This document shows positions 6,083-13,499 of a stretch of DNA of 13,525 nucleotides, piece after piece. The DNA is taken from the NCBI GenBank assembly GCA_020024155.1, contig JAHHUE010000045.1, positions 1 to 13,525 of the forward strand, read 5' to 3'. Within the stretch, counting starts at the first letter, position 1. Each line of letters starts with the position of its first letter. The DNA comes from Oscillospiraceae bacterium. Its GTDB lineage: Bacteria; Bacillota; Clostridia; Oscillospirales; Ruminococcaceae. The position numbers and the translations under genes were made by a program. The notes beneath the pieces were generated by a model that ran no database searches, had not been told where the DNA came from, and saw only the letters and a program-made list of their open reading frames with translations.

Positions 6083-7573
6083 ATGGTTTTTGAAAAAAGA
6101 CAAGCAGGTGTGTTACTGCCTGTTTTTAGCTTGCCGTCTAAATATGGTATTGGCACATTTGGAAAAGAAGCATATAAATTTATTGATAATCTTAAAAAAG
6201 CAAAACAGAGTTATTGGCAGGTTTTGCCACATGGACCAACAGGATATGCCGATAGCCCTTATCAATCATATTCATCATTTGCCGGAAATCCATATTTTAT
6301 TGATTTGGAATTGTTGCAAGAAAAAAATCTTATTACAAAAGAAGAATGTGATAATTTTATTTGGTTTACAGATGAAAACTATATTGATTATGATAAAGTT
6401 TCAGAAGGACGAGCTATCTTGCTTAGAAAGGCTTTTGAAAGAGATAATTATATAGAAATTTTAGAATATAAAAATTTTATAAAAGAAAATAGTTATTGGA
6501 TAAATGACTATGCACTTTTTATGGCTCTTAGAGATGAAAATGATAAAAAATCTTGGCATTTATGGAAAACATCCGAAAAAATGCGAGAAGAAAAAGCTAT
6601 AAAAGATGCAGAAAAAAGACTTGAAAAAGAGATTAACTATTATATATACGTTCAATATTTGTTTTTTTCACAATGGTCAGCATTAAAAAAATATGCAAAC
6701 GAAAACGGAATACAGATTATAGGTGATATTCCTATATATTTATCTCTTGAAAGTTCTGATGTATGGGCTAACAGACGTTTATTTGAACTAAACAGTGATG
6801 GAGAGCCTAAAAGGGTTGCAGGATGTCCGCCTGATGAATTTGCAAAAACAGGGCAATTATGGGGAAATCCACTTTATTTATGGAATGTTCATAAAAAAGA
6901 TAAATTTAAGTGGTGGATTTCCAGAATGAGAGCCATTTTTAATATGTATGATGTTGTGAGAATTGACCATTTTAGAGGTTTTGAAAAGTTTTATTCTATA
7001 CCGGCTGATGCAGAAACTGCTGAAAATGGTGAATGGGTGAATGGCCCTGGCATAGAGTTGTTTAATACAATAAAAAGTGAGCTTGGGGATGTAAAAATTA
7101 TAGCTGAGGATTTAGGATATATTACACCAGAAGTGAGAAAATTATTGAATGATACAGGATATCCCGGTATGAAAGTAATGCAGTTTGCTTTTAAAAAAGG
7201 TGTAAACAGCGAATATTTACTGCACAATCATATTAAAAACTGTGTTGTGTATACTGGAACTCATGATAATCAAACATCTAAAAGCTGGTTTGAAGGTATG
7301 AGCTGGGAAGAAAGAAATTATACAGGACAATATATGGGTTTTTATACAGAAGAGTGGGATAAGAACAGATTTATAAGGCATACAATGTCATCTACGGCAA
7401 ATTTGGTCATTGTGCCATTACAAGATTATTTGGAACTAGGAGATGAGGCAAGGATAAATACGCCGTCAACGGTGGAAAATAACTGGCAATGGAGACTAAA
7501 ACAAAATCAATTTGATGATGAGTGTTGCAGATATATGGCTTATATAGCAAATCTTTATTACAGAGATAAATAA
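6083..7573 (+). CDS. malQ: 4-alpha-glucanotransferase (amylomaltase, GH77)
   Basis: This cytoplasmic enzyme transfers alpha-1,4-glucan segments between maltooligosaccharides and releases glucose, supporting maltodextrin and glycogen use. The ATG at 6083 follows GGGG with 5 nt spacing, and 496 residues is the normal length. The N-terminus RQAGVLLPVFSLPSKYGIGTFG and the WQVLPHGPTGYADSPYQSYSSFAGNPYFIDL region (split here for reading: WQVLPHGPTG, then YADSPYQSYSSFAGNP) are GH77 signatures. Catalytic residues are visible as Asp295 in RIDHFRGF (nucleophile), Glu342 in AEDLG (acid/base) and Asp395 in GTHDNQT. No signal peptide is present. It stands alone, with its own promoter and a strong terminator, and no other glycan gene is adjacent. 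Confidence 0.96.
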   Translation: MVFEKRQAGVLLPVFSLPSKYGIGTFGKEAYKFIDNLKKAKQSYWQVLPHGPTGYADSPYQSYSSFAGNPYFIDLELLQEKNLITKEECDNFIWFTDENYIDYDKVSEGRAILLRKAFERDNYIEILEYKNFIKENSYWINDYALFMALRDENDKKSWHLWKTSEKMREEKAIKDAEKRLEKEINYYIYVQYLFFSQWSALKKYANENGIQIIGDIPIYLSLESSDVWANRRLFELNSDGEPKRVAGCPPDEFAKTGQLWGNPLYLWNVHKKDKFKWWISRMRAIFNMYDVVRIDHFRGFEKFYSIPADAETAENGEWVNGPGIELFNTIKSELGDVKIIAEDLGYITPEVRKLLNDTGYPGMKVMQFAFKKGVNSEYLLHNHIKNCVVYTGTHDNQTSKSWFEGMSWEERNYTGQYMGFYTEEWDKNRFIRHTMSSTANLVIVPLQDYLELGDEARINTPSTVENNWQWRLKQNQFDDECCRYMAYIANLYYRDK

Positions 7574-7574
7574 T

Positions 7575-7612
7575 AAAAAACAGATGGGTGTTTATTCACT
7601 CATCTGTTTTTT
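7575..7612. terminator. Bidirectional terminator between malQ and the convergent two-component operon
   Basis: A 16-bp stem (7575-7590 with 7597-7612, one G-U pair) has loop TTTATT and begins with A6 and ends with T6. It therefore works as an A-flanked, U-tailed terminator on both strands. It fills nearly all of the 40-bp gap between the two stop codons. Confidence 0.88.
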
Positions 7613-7613
7613 G

Positions 7614-8876
7614 TTAATAATATGCATTTGGAATTAGTATTGATACACTAAATTCGTTTTCAGTATGGTTTATATTTATTGTACCTTTATGTTTTTTTAC
7701 AATATATATAACATTTCCTAGACCAAGACCATGACCTTTTTTACTCTTTTTTGTTGATAAAAATTGATTTTGAGATATGAATAATTGTCCGTCAAAAGAG
7801 TTTGAGATATTGATAAAAAGAGCTTCTTTATGAAGTTTCATTTTAATGTTTATATAAGTGTTGGTATTCAACTTACTGGATGCCTCTATGGAATTATCTA
7901 ATAAATTACTGAGAATAATTGCTAAATCTGTATTAGGAAGTCTAAAATCTGGAGGAATAACAATTTCACAGTTGACTTCTATATTTACGTTTTTTGCTTT
8001 TTTTATTTTGGAATTGAGAATGGAGTCAACAACTTGGTTTCCAGTTGTAATAACAGTTTTTGTGCTTGTTATTTCGTGTGAATAACTTGATATATACGAT
8101 TTAGCTTGCTCCAAATTTCCTTTAGATATGAGGTCATTCAGTATACTTAAATGATTTTTCAAGTCGTGTCTTAATCTTGACATTTGATTTGAATACTCTT
8201 CAAGGTCTTGATAGTGAGACTGCTGAACTTCCAGTATATGTTGCATAGAATCAAATCGTTGTTGAGATTGGACAGAGTGTATAATTTGCTCAATAGTGAA
8301 TAAAAGGAAAAAACTATATCCAAACAAAAGCAAAGTTATTTCAAAGTACATATTATTGTTGCTTCCAAGTAGTTGCATTGTTTGATATAAGTTCATAAGA
8401 GGTAATATAAATATCAATAAACCGACAAATTTATTTGCCTTTTTTGGAACTTTTCTTATAAAGAAAATTACAGATAAAACCATAATACAAGCTGTTGTTT
8501 GCATAGGAAGTGTAAGCACATATTCAAATGGATTTTTAGGTAAAGGTGTGTCACTTAAACCAGATATCAGATTGGTTGCAAGCAATTTACAAGCATAGTT
8601 TAAAGTGACAAATACACTGCTTGCAATAAGCTTTATTCTTATTTCATCAAGATAACAGGTAACAGCTATAAATGCTGTAAGAACAATATAATAAACACTT
8701 GTAGAAAAGAATGTGAAATCAATAAAATAACTTATACATTGAAACCAAAAATATACTACAAACAGTACAAATTTTGCCTGCTTCTTGCTATCATCAGAAA
8801 TTAAAATATAGTCCAAAAATAGAATAACAAGAACAGTTTCAAAAAGTGATAAAAAAATCTTTGACAAACCTGCCAT
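7614..8876 (-). CDS. AgrC-like GHKL sensor histidine kinase
   Basis: The 420-residue protein has about six hydrophobic segments in residues 5-200, then a coiled linker (about 200-232) and a kinase core. The phospho-acceptor is His237 in MSRLRHDLKNHLSILNDLI, the form seen in AgrC/ComD/Spo0B-like kinases. The ATP-binding domain has the N box NLLDNSIEAS (Asn324/Asn328) and the G box GHGLGLGNV (381-389). Such kinases sit in the membrane and commonly sense peptide pheromones or cell-envelope conditions, passing phosphate to LytTR regulators. The start ATG overlaps the regulator stop by one base (TAATG), so the two are cotranslated. No agrB or agrD homologue lies beside it, which leaves the ligand open. 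Confidence 0.93.
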   Translation of the reverse strand: MAGLSKIFLSLFETVLVILFLDYILISDDSKKQAKFVLFVVYFWFQCISYFIDFTFFSTSVYYIVLTAFIAVTCYLDEIRIKLIASSVFVTLNYACKLLATNLISGLSDTPLPKNPFEYVLTLPMQTTACIMVLSVIFFIRKVPKKANKFVGLLIFILPLMNLYQTMQLLGSNNNMYFEITLLLFGYSFFLLFTIEQIIHSVQSQQRFDSMQHILEVQQSHYQDLEEYSNQMSRLRHDLKNHLSILNDLISKGNLEQAKSYISSYSHEITSTKTVITTGNQVVDSILNSKIKKAKNVNIEVNCEIVIPPDFRLPNTDLAIILSNLLDNSIEASSKLNTNTYINIKMKLHKEALFINISNSFDGQLFISQNQFLSTKKSKKGHGLGLGNVIYIVKKHKGTININHTENEFSVSILIPNAYY

Positions 8877-9583
8877 TATGAATTCTCCCGTACATAGTTT
8901 AATAATTGATTATGTACTTCTTTTGACCTGTGTTTACTTAATAAAACTTCATTACCATTATCAAGAGTTATTGTATCTTTAAATATGTTTTTTATATAAG
9001 CAAGATTAACAATAAAAGATTTGTGTACTCTTATTAAATTGTTTGATTTAAGTTTTTCCTCTAAATCAGAAATTTTTCCTATCATTGTATATGTTTCTGT
9101 TTTTGTATGTACTTGCAAAGTACGCAGCATAGATTCTATATAATAAATTTCACTTGTCTTTATTTTAAATAGCCCTTGAGTATTAGAAATTATAAGAAAA
9201 CTGTTCTTTTTTATTTCTGCCTGCTTTAAAAGATAGATTAAGTCTTGCAATAATGATGTTTCATCAACTGGTTTAAGATAGTATCTCATTGCTCTAACTT
9301 CATATCCCTCTAATGCAAATTCATAGGTTGCAGTAATAAAAAATATAGGAGTATCAACATGAGTATTTCTAATTTCTCTTGCAATATCAATACCATTATA
9401 TTCATCCATAAGTATATCAAGCAAGAATGCATCAAAATGAATTCCGTTTTCAATATCTTTAATACACTCTGATGGGTTAAGATACATATAGATTTTTATG
9501 TCCATATCATCAATTTTTTGTACCAATTTAACCAAAGATGACAAGTCAGCAGAATTATCATCGCATATAGCAATATTCAACAT
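8876..9583 (-). CDS. AgrA/LytR-type response regulator (receiver + LytTR DNA-binding domain)
   Basis: This 235-residue protein is the first gene of the two-gene operon. The receiver domain (about 1-122) has the acidic pair Asp8/Asp9 in ICDDN, the phosphorylation site Asp56 in FLLDILM, Thr84 in FFITATYEFA and Lys104 in LKPVDE. The C-terminal LytTR domain (about 125-232) shows IYYIES, a TYTMIGKISDLEEKL segment, and RVHKSFIVNLAYIK, the conserved core of this beta-sheet DNA-binding fold. LytTR regulators bind pairs of nine-base direct repeats upstream of targets. I could not find a convincing pair in the nearby intergenic DNA. The start follows GAGG with 11 nt spacing. Confidence 0.93.
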   Translation of the reverse strand: MLNIAICDDNSADLSSLVKLVQKIDDMDIKIYMYLNPSECIKDIENGIHFDAFLLDILMDEYNGIDIAREIRNTHVDTPIFFITATYEFALEGYEVRAMRYYLKPVDETSLLQDLIYLLKQAEIKKNSFLIISNTQGLFKIKTSEIYYIESMLRTLQVHTKTETYTMIGKISDLEEKLKSNNLIRVHKSFIVNLAYIKNIFKDTITLDNGNEVLLSKHRSKEVHNQLLNYVRENS

Positions 9584-9621
9584 ATTTTTTACAACCTCGT
9601 TAATAATTATTATCTATTATG

Positions 9622-9650
9622 ATTATAAATAATGTATTATAAAAAAGCAA
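9622..9650 (-). promoter_or_regulatory. Promoter of the two-component operon
   Basis: On the minus strand, TTGCTT (9650-9645) and a perfect TATAAT (9627-9622) are 17 bp apart. This gives a leader of about 30 nt before the ATG at 9583. A sequence resembling a PerR box (9614-9628) overlaps the -10, discussed under findings. Confidence 0.55.
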
Positions 9651-9728
9651 TCAAAACATTTGCCGATTATAACAATAAAATTCCCATTTAAAAATATCTA
9701 TTGATTATTTTTTTGTGAAGAGTTACCA

Positions 9729-9761
9729 TATAATTACAGAAAACGAAACAATATTTTGTTT
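9729..9761 (+). promoter_or_regulatory. Promoter -10 and AAACAA/TTGTTT inverted repeat ahead of the amidohydrolase gene
   Basis: A perfect TATAAT lies at 9729-9734 with no recognisable -35 at 16-18 bp. Just downstream, around or just after the predicted start, AAACAA (9746-9751) and TTGTTT (9756-9761) form an inverted repeat with a 4-bp centre. Activator-dependent expression is possible (inference). Confidence 0.4.
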
Positions 9762-9788
9762 ACGATAACGACAAAAGGAGAAAAGAAA

Positions 9789-11030
9789 ATGACAAAAGTT
9801 GCTTTCTTAAACGGTTTATTAATCGACGGTACAGGTGCAGAACCTGTAGAAAAATCATTGGTATTGGTAGAAGACAAAAAAATTGTTTATGCCGGTCCAG
9901 CAAAAGAAATTCCAGAAGGATATGAAGTAAGAGATATTTCTGGTAAAACAATTATGCCGGGTCTTATCGATACACACCTTCACTTCTCTGGTAACTTGAC
10001 AGATGACGACTCTGATTGGGTATTAGAACATCCAGTACAAAAAACAGTTGTTGCTGTTCAACAAGCTCATGAATGTCTTGAACATGGTCTTACAACAGTT
10101 GGTGAAATTTCACGCTCTGGCTTACATATCCGTAATATGATTGAAGCAGGTGTTATGACAGGTCCTCGTGTTGTTGGTACAGGTACAGGTTTCTGCCGTA
10201 CAGCAGGTCATGGTGACTCACACAGATTGCCAATTTGGTATAACAACGAATCACATCCTTGGGCAGAAAGAGTTGATGGTCCTTGGGAATTGAGAAAAGC
10301 TGTTCGTGCTAAATTGAGAGAAAACCCAGATGCTATCAAAATTTGGTCAACAGGTGGAGGTATTTGGCGTTGGGACCAAAAACTTGATCAACACTACACA
10401 TTAGAAGAAATTCAAGCAGTTGTTGATGAATGTAACATGGTTGGTATCCCAGTATGGTCACATGCTGAAGGTTACGGCGGGGCTTTGGATTCAGCAAAAG
10501 CTGGTGTTCACCTCATCATCCATGGTCAAACATTGAATGACGAATGTCTTGATATTATGGCAGAAAAAGGTATTTACTTCTGTCCAACAATTCAGTTCTT
10601 GAACGAATGGTTTAAAACATATGAACCTCCATATATTCCAGAAGTTCATGACAAGTTCCCAGGCGACACAGTTGCTGAAAAAGAACTTAACCGCGTATAT
10701 GGCAACTTGAGAAGAGCAAAAGAAAAAGGTATTAAACTTACAATCGGTTCTGACTCTTTCTGCTCAAGCTTGACACCATATGGTACAACAGCTATCGGCG
10801 AAATGTACTCATTTAATGAAAAAGCTGGTATTTCTGCTATGGATACAATCGTTGCAGCAACACATGACGGTGCAGAAATGCTTAAAGTTTTGGATGTTAC
10901 AGGTACATTGGAAGAAGGCAAATTTGCTGACTTGCTCGTTATCGATGGTAACCCTCTTGAAAATATCCGTGCTATCGCAGTTGATAACATGGAAGTTATC
11001 ATGAAAGAAGGCGCATTTGTTAAAGGTTAA
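9789..11030 (+). CDS. Metal-dependent amidohydrolase (imidazolonepropionase/prolidase-like subfamily)
   Basis: The start is ATG 9789 behind AAAGGAG (9774-9780, 8 nt spacing). An upstream in-frame extension to 9756 has no ribosome site. The 413-residue protein opens with the small beta domain (VAFLNGLLIDGTG), then the amidohydrolase barrel motif MPGLIDTHLHFSG with metal ligands His63 and His65. Further expected ligands are Lys184 in AIKIWSTGG (probably carbamylated, bridging two metals), His225 in VWSHAEG, His245 in IIHGQTL and Asp322 in GSDSF. There is no signal peptide, so it acts in the cytoplasm. Relatives hydrolyse amide bonds such as dipeptides or N-acyl and cyclic amides; the substrate here is unknown. 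It uses more C-ending codons (AAC, GAC, TTC, ATC) than its neighbours, suggesting high expression. Confidence 0.88.
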   Translation: MTKVAFLNGLLIDGTGAEPVEKSLVLVEDKKIVYAGPAKEIPEGYEVRDISGKTIMPGLIDTHLHFSGNLTDDDSDWVLEHPVQKTVVAVQQAHECLEHGLTTVGEISRSGLHIRNMIEAGVMTGPRVVGTGTGFCRTAGHGDSHRLPIWYNNESHPWAERVDGPWELRKAVRAKLRENPDAIKIWSTGGGIWRWDQKLDQHYTLEEIQAVVDECNMVGIPVWSHAEGYGGALDSAKAGVHLIIHGQTLNDECLDIMAEKGIYFCPTIQFLNEWFKTYEPPYIPEVHDKFPGDTVAEKELNRVYGNLRRAKEKGIKLTIGSDSFCSSLTPYGTTAIGEMYSFNEKAGISAMDTIVAATHDGAEMLKVLDVTGTLEEGKFADLLVIDGNPLENIRAIAVDNMEVIMKEGAFVKG

Positions 11031-11092
11031 TAGGTTAATCTTAACAAGCGTAATTGCTTAAAAATTATAGCCATAAGGGTTGTTTACAGTCC

Positions 11093-11135
11093 GCACCTCT
11101 TATCTCCAAACGCGTAGGTAAGAGGTGCATTTTTT
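11093..11135 (+). terminator. Terminator after the amidohydrolase gene
   Basis: GCACCTCTTATC (11093-11104) pairs with GGTAAGAGGTGC (11117-11128, one G-U pair) around a 12-nt loop, followed by A and T6. The 62 nt between the stop codon and this stem hold only small possible hairpins (for example AAGC/GCTT at 11046-11059). Confidence 0.85.
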
Positions 11136-11198
11136 AAACAGAAATTATGAACATTTTTTTAAGTAAAATAATTTTTTGTAAAGAAAGAGAGATATAAA

Positions 11199-12116
11199 AT
11201 GGATAAAAAAAATCAAAGTAAAGGTATGTTTTTTACAATTATATCTGCATCAGCTTTTGGGTTAACTCCTCTTCTTTGTAAGTATGCTTACATGGCAGGT
11301 GCTACACCAGAAACATTGGTTTTCCTCAGAAACTTTTTTGTAGTTCCAGTTTTACTTATAGTTTGTTTGGTTAAAAAGATAGACTTGCGAATGGATTTAA
11401 AAACACTTTTCCAAGCATTTCTTGTAGGTGTATTTGGTACAACAGGTACAGCATTACTTTTGTATAATGCTTATAATTATCTTCCAGTTGGCACAGTTAC
11501 AACTATTCACTTTTTGTACCCAGTATTCATTGCATTGGCAGGTTTGATATTCTTTAAAGAAAAAATATCAAAAGTTAAAGGTATAGTTTTGACAATTGCA
11601 ACTTGTGGTATCTTCTTCTTCCTAGAAACAAGTTCAAATCTTACAAAAGAAAACTTGATTATAGGTATTATATTATCTGTTGCTTCTGGTGCAACATATG
11701 CTTTCTATATGGCTGGTCTTGAAAAATTCCATCTTAGTGATATTAACTCTTTTAAACTAACATTCTATTTCTCACTTATGTCAGGTATAGCAATGTTAAT
11801 TTACTCAATAGCAACAAATAAATTTACAGTATTTGAAATGCAACCAAGCGGATTTTTATTTGCATTTATTATTGCTATGGGAACTTCATTCCTTGCTGTT
11901 ATTACATTGCAGATGGGTGTAAAATATATAGGTGCTGCAACAGCAGCTATATTCTGTATGTTTGAACCTGTAACAGCTGTTATAGGTGGCGCTATATTTT
12001 TACATGAAGAATTGACACCTATGAAAATTATAGGTTGTGTTATTATTCTTGGCTCTATAACATTGCTTACAGTTTTGGATAAAAAAGCAGCAGATAAAGC
12101 AGCTGAATCTAAGTAA
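11199..12116 (+). CDS. EamA/DMT-family permease (10-TM metabolite transporter)
   Basis: This 305-residue, highly hydrophobic protein has the two-repeat plan of the drug/metabolite transporter superfamily. Each half has about five membrane helices. The first begins FFTIISASAFGLTPLLCKYAY, followed by LVFLRNFFVVP and the end-of-repeat YLPVGTVTTIHFLYPVFIALAGLIFF-type segment (positions about 90-115, ending FFKEKIS). The second mirrors it with KYIGAATAAIFCMFEPVTAVIGGAIFLHEELT, shown here only as its two parts KYIGAATAAIF and EPVTAVIGG. Members export or import amino acids, nucleosides or other small metabolites, and the substrate is not predictable. The ribosome site is weak (AAGAGAG, about 8 nt before ATG). 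No strong promoter lies between the preceding terminator and this gene, so read-through from the amidohydrolase gene is possible. Confidence 0.9.
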   Translation: MDKKNQSKGMFFTIISASAFGLTPLLCKYAYMAGATPETLVFLRNFFVVPVLLIVCLVKKIDLRMDLKTLFQAFLVGVFGTTGTALLLYNAYNYLPVGTVTTIHFLYPVFIALAGLIFFKEKISKVKGIVLTIATCGIFFFLETSSNLTKENLIIGIILSVASGATYAFYMAGLEKFHLSDINSFKLTFYFSLMSGIAMLIYSIATNKFTVFEMQPSGFLFAFIIAMGTSFLAVITLQMGVKYIGAATAAIFCMFEPVTAVIGGAIFLHEELTPMKIIGCVIILGSITLLTVLDKKAADKAAESK

Positions 12117-12124
12117 TTAAAATT

Positions 12125-12163
12125 AAAATAATCAGACAATTTAATTTGTCTGATTATTTTTTT
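12125..12163 (+). terminator. Terminator after the EamA gene
   Basis: A perfect 15-bp stem (12125-12139 with 12146-12160) has loop TTTAAT and a run of seven T ending at 12163. The A-rich left arm could also terminate minus-strand transcription. Confidence 0.88.
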
Positions 12164-12179
12164 GCAATAATTATTTATC

Positions 12180-12208
12180 TTGACTTTAATAAAATGAAAA
12201 TGTATACT
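12180..12208 (+). promoter_or_regulatory. Promoter of the bcp-yaaA operon
   Basis: TTGACT (12180-12185) and TATACT (12203-12208) are 17 bp apart and a TG precedes the -10, so this is a strong vegetative-type promoter. The leader is about 30 nt. GTATAC at 12202-12207 and again at 12215-12220 bracket the predicted start and could form an operator. Confidence 0.8.
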
Positions 12209-12246
12209 AAAATTGTATACAAAAAACTAATGATAGGAGAATATAT

Positions 12247-12699
12247 ATGTTAGAAGTAGGAACAAAAGCACCAAAATTTGAATTGCCAGACCAAAATGGT
12301 GAAATGCATAAATTAGAAGATTATAAAGGTAAAAAGGTTGTATTATATTTTTATCCAAAAGATAATACACCAGGCTGCACAAAACAAGCTTGTGGTTATT
12401 CAGCGTTATATCCACAATTTATTGAAAAAGGTGCAGTTGTAATAGGAATAAGCAAAGATACTGTTGCATCTCATAAAAAATTTGAAGAAAAACAAGGGTT
12501 GGCATTTACAATACTTTCTGATAAAGAATTGGAAACAATAAAAGCTTATGATGTATGGAAAGAAAAGAAGTTATATGGCAAAGTTTCTATGGGCATTGTA
12601 AGAACAACATATTTAATTGATGAAAATGGTATTATCATAAAGGCAAACGACAAAGTTAAAGCAGCAGAAGACCCTGAAAAAATGCTTGGTGAAATTTAA
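12247..12699 (+). CDS. bcp: Thiol peroxidase / peroxiredoxin, Bcp (PrxQ) type
   Basis: The 150-residue cytoplasmic enzyme reduces hydrogen peroxide and organic hydroperoxides with thioredoxin as electron donor. It starts at ATG 12247 behind AGGAG (12235-12239, 7 nt spacing). The thioredoxin-fold signatures are clear: KAPKFELPDQNG (7-18), then VVLYFYPKDNTPGCTKQAC (31-49). Cys44 in PGCT is the peroxidatic cysteine. Cys49, five residues on, is the resolving cysteine of the PrxQ class, so both catalytic thiols are present. GIVRTTYLIDENGII (115-129) is the family's C-terminal strand region. The following gene, yaaA, overlaps its stop by one base (TAATG), forming a two-gene peroxide-defence operon. 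Confidence 0.95.
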   Translation: MLEVGTKAPKFELPDQNGEMHKLEDYKGKKVVLYFYPKDNTPGCTKQACGYSALYPQFIEKGAVVIGISKDTVASHKKFEEKQGLAFTILSDKELETIKAYDVWKEKKLYGKVSMGIVRTTYLIDENGIIIKANDKVKAAEDPEKMLGEI

Positions 12700-13448
12700 T
12701 GAAAATTATATTATCACCTGCTAAAAAAATGAATGTTGACACAGATTCCTTAGAGTATGTAAGTAGTCCTATTTTTATTAAAGATACTGAAACGATTTTC
12801 AAAAATATGAAAAATAAATCATATTCTGAGCTTAAAGAAATATGGAAATGTAATGATAAAATAGCAGAAGAAAATTATGATAGATTGCAGAATATGAATC
12901 TAGCAAAAAATCTTACACCAGCTATACTTTCTTATGAGGGAATTGCGTATCAATATATGGCTCCATCGGTTTTTACTTTTGAACAACTGGAATATATTCA
13001 AGAGCATTTAAGGATAATTTCAGGGTTTTATGGTGTGTTAAAACCTATGGATGGTATAGTGCCTTATAGGCTTGAAATGCAGAGTAAAATAATGATAAAC
13101 GAAAGTAAAAACTTATATGATTTCTGGGATAATAAGCTATATAATGAAGTATTAGATGAAGATAGAATGATTATAAATCTTGCATCTAAAGAGTATTCAA
13201 AGTGCATAGAAAAATATCTTAAAGATAAAGATGTTTATATCACTTGTACTTTTGGAGAAATGGAGAAAGATAAATTTGTCCAAAAAGCAACTTTTGCAAA
13301 AATGGCAAGAGGTGAAATGGTTAGATTTATGGCAGAAAATAGTATTAGTAATCCAGAGCAAATAAAGAAGTTTGATAGATTGGGATATTTATACAGAGAA
13401 GATTTATCAAGCAAAACAGAATTTGTATTTGAAAGAAAAAACAAATAG
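12699..13448 (+). CDS. yaaA: YaaA/DUF328-family peroxide stress protein
   Basis: The 249-residue length is normal for the family. The N-terminus MKIILSPAKKMNVD is the YaaA signature. Further conserved pieces are AILSYEGIAYQYM, LRIISGFYGVLKPMDGIVPYRLEM, where the stretch about 107-130 is read as FYGVLKPMDGI then PYRLEM, and NLASKEYSK near 155. In Escherichia coli YaaA is induced by peroxide and limits oxidative DNA damage by lowering free intracellular iron; DNA binding has been reported. Start ATG 12699 shares a base with the bcp stop, and no separate ribosome site is needed if translation is coupled. Pairing with a peroxiredoxin supports the peroxide-stress role here. Confidence 0.95.
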   Translation: MKIILSPAKKMNVDTDSLEYVSSPIFIKDTETIFKNMKNKSYSELKEIWKCNDKIAEENYDRLQNMNLAKNLTPAILSYEGIAYQYMAPSVFTFEQLEYIQEHLRIISGFYGVLKPMDGIVPYRLEMQSKIMINESKNLYDFWDNKLYNEVLDEDRMIINLASKEYSKCIEKYLKDKDVYITCTFGEMEKDKFVQKATFAKMARGEMVRFMAENSISNPEQIKKFDRLGYLYREDLSSKTEFVFERKNK

Positions 13449-13449
13449 A

Positions 13450-13499
13450 AAAACAGTGATATATAAGTATCAATTGCATATATATTACTGTTTTATTAT
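13450..13499 (+). terminator. Terminator of the bcp-yaaA operon
   Basis: AAAACAGTGATATATA (13450-13465) pairs with TATATATTACTGTTTT (13479-13494, one G-U pair) around a 13-nt loop, followed by ATTATTTT. The stem is AT-rich but long and directly follows the yaaA stop. Confidence 0.75.

Noticed and set aside
10646..11002. 118-codon minus-strand frame inside the amidohydrolase gene
   Set aside because: It is a reading-frame shadow of a codon-biased gene, with no ribosome site or promoter.
11031..11092. Possible riboswitch before the EamA gene
   Set aside because: I compared it by eye with the guanidine, preQ1, fluoride and purine classes and found no matching conserved core; only small hairpins are visible.
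11801..12139. 112-codon minus-strand frame over the EamA gene
   Set aside because: It is antisense to membrane-helix codons and starts inside the downstream terminator; no coding evidence.
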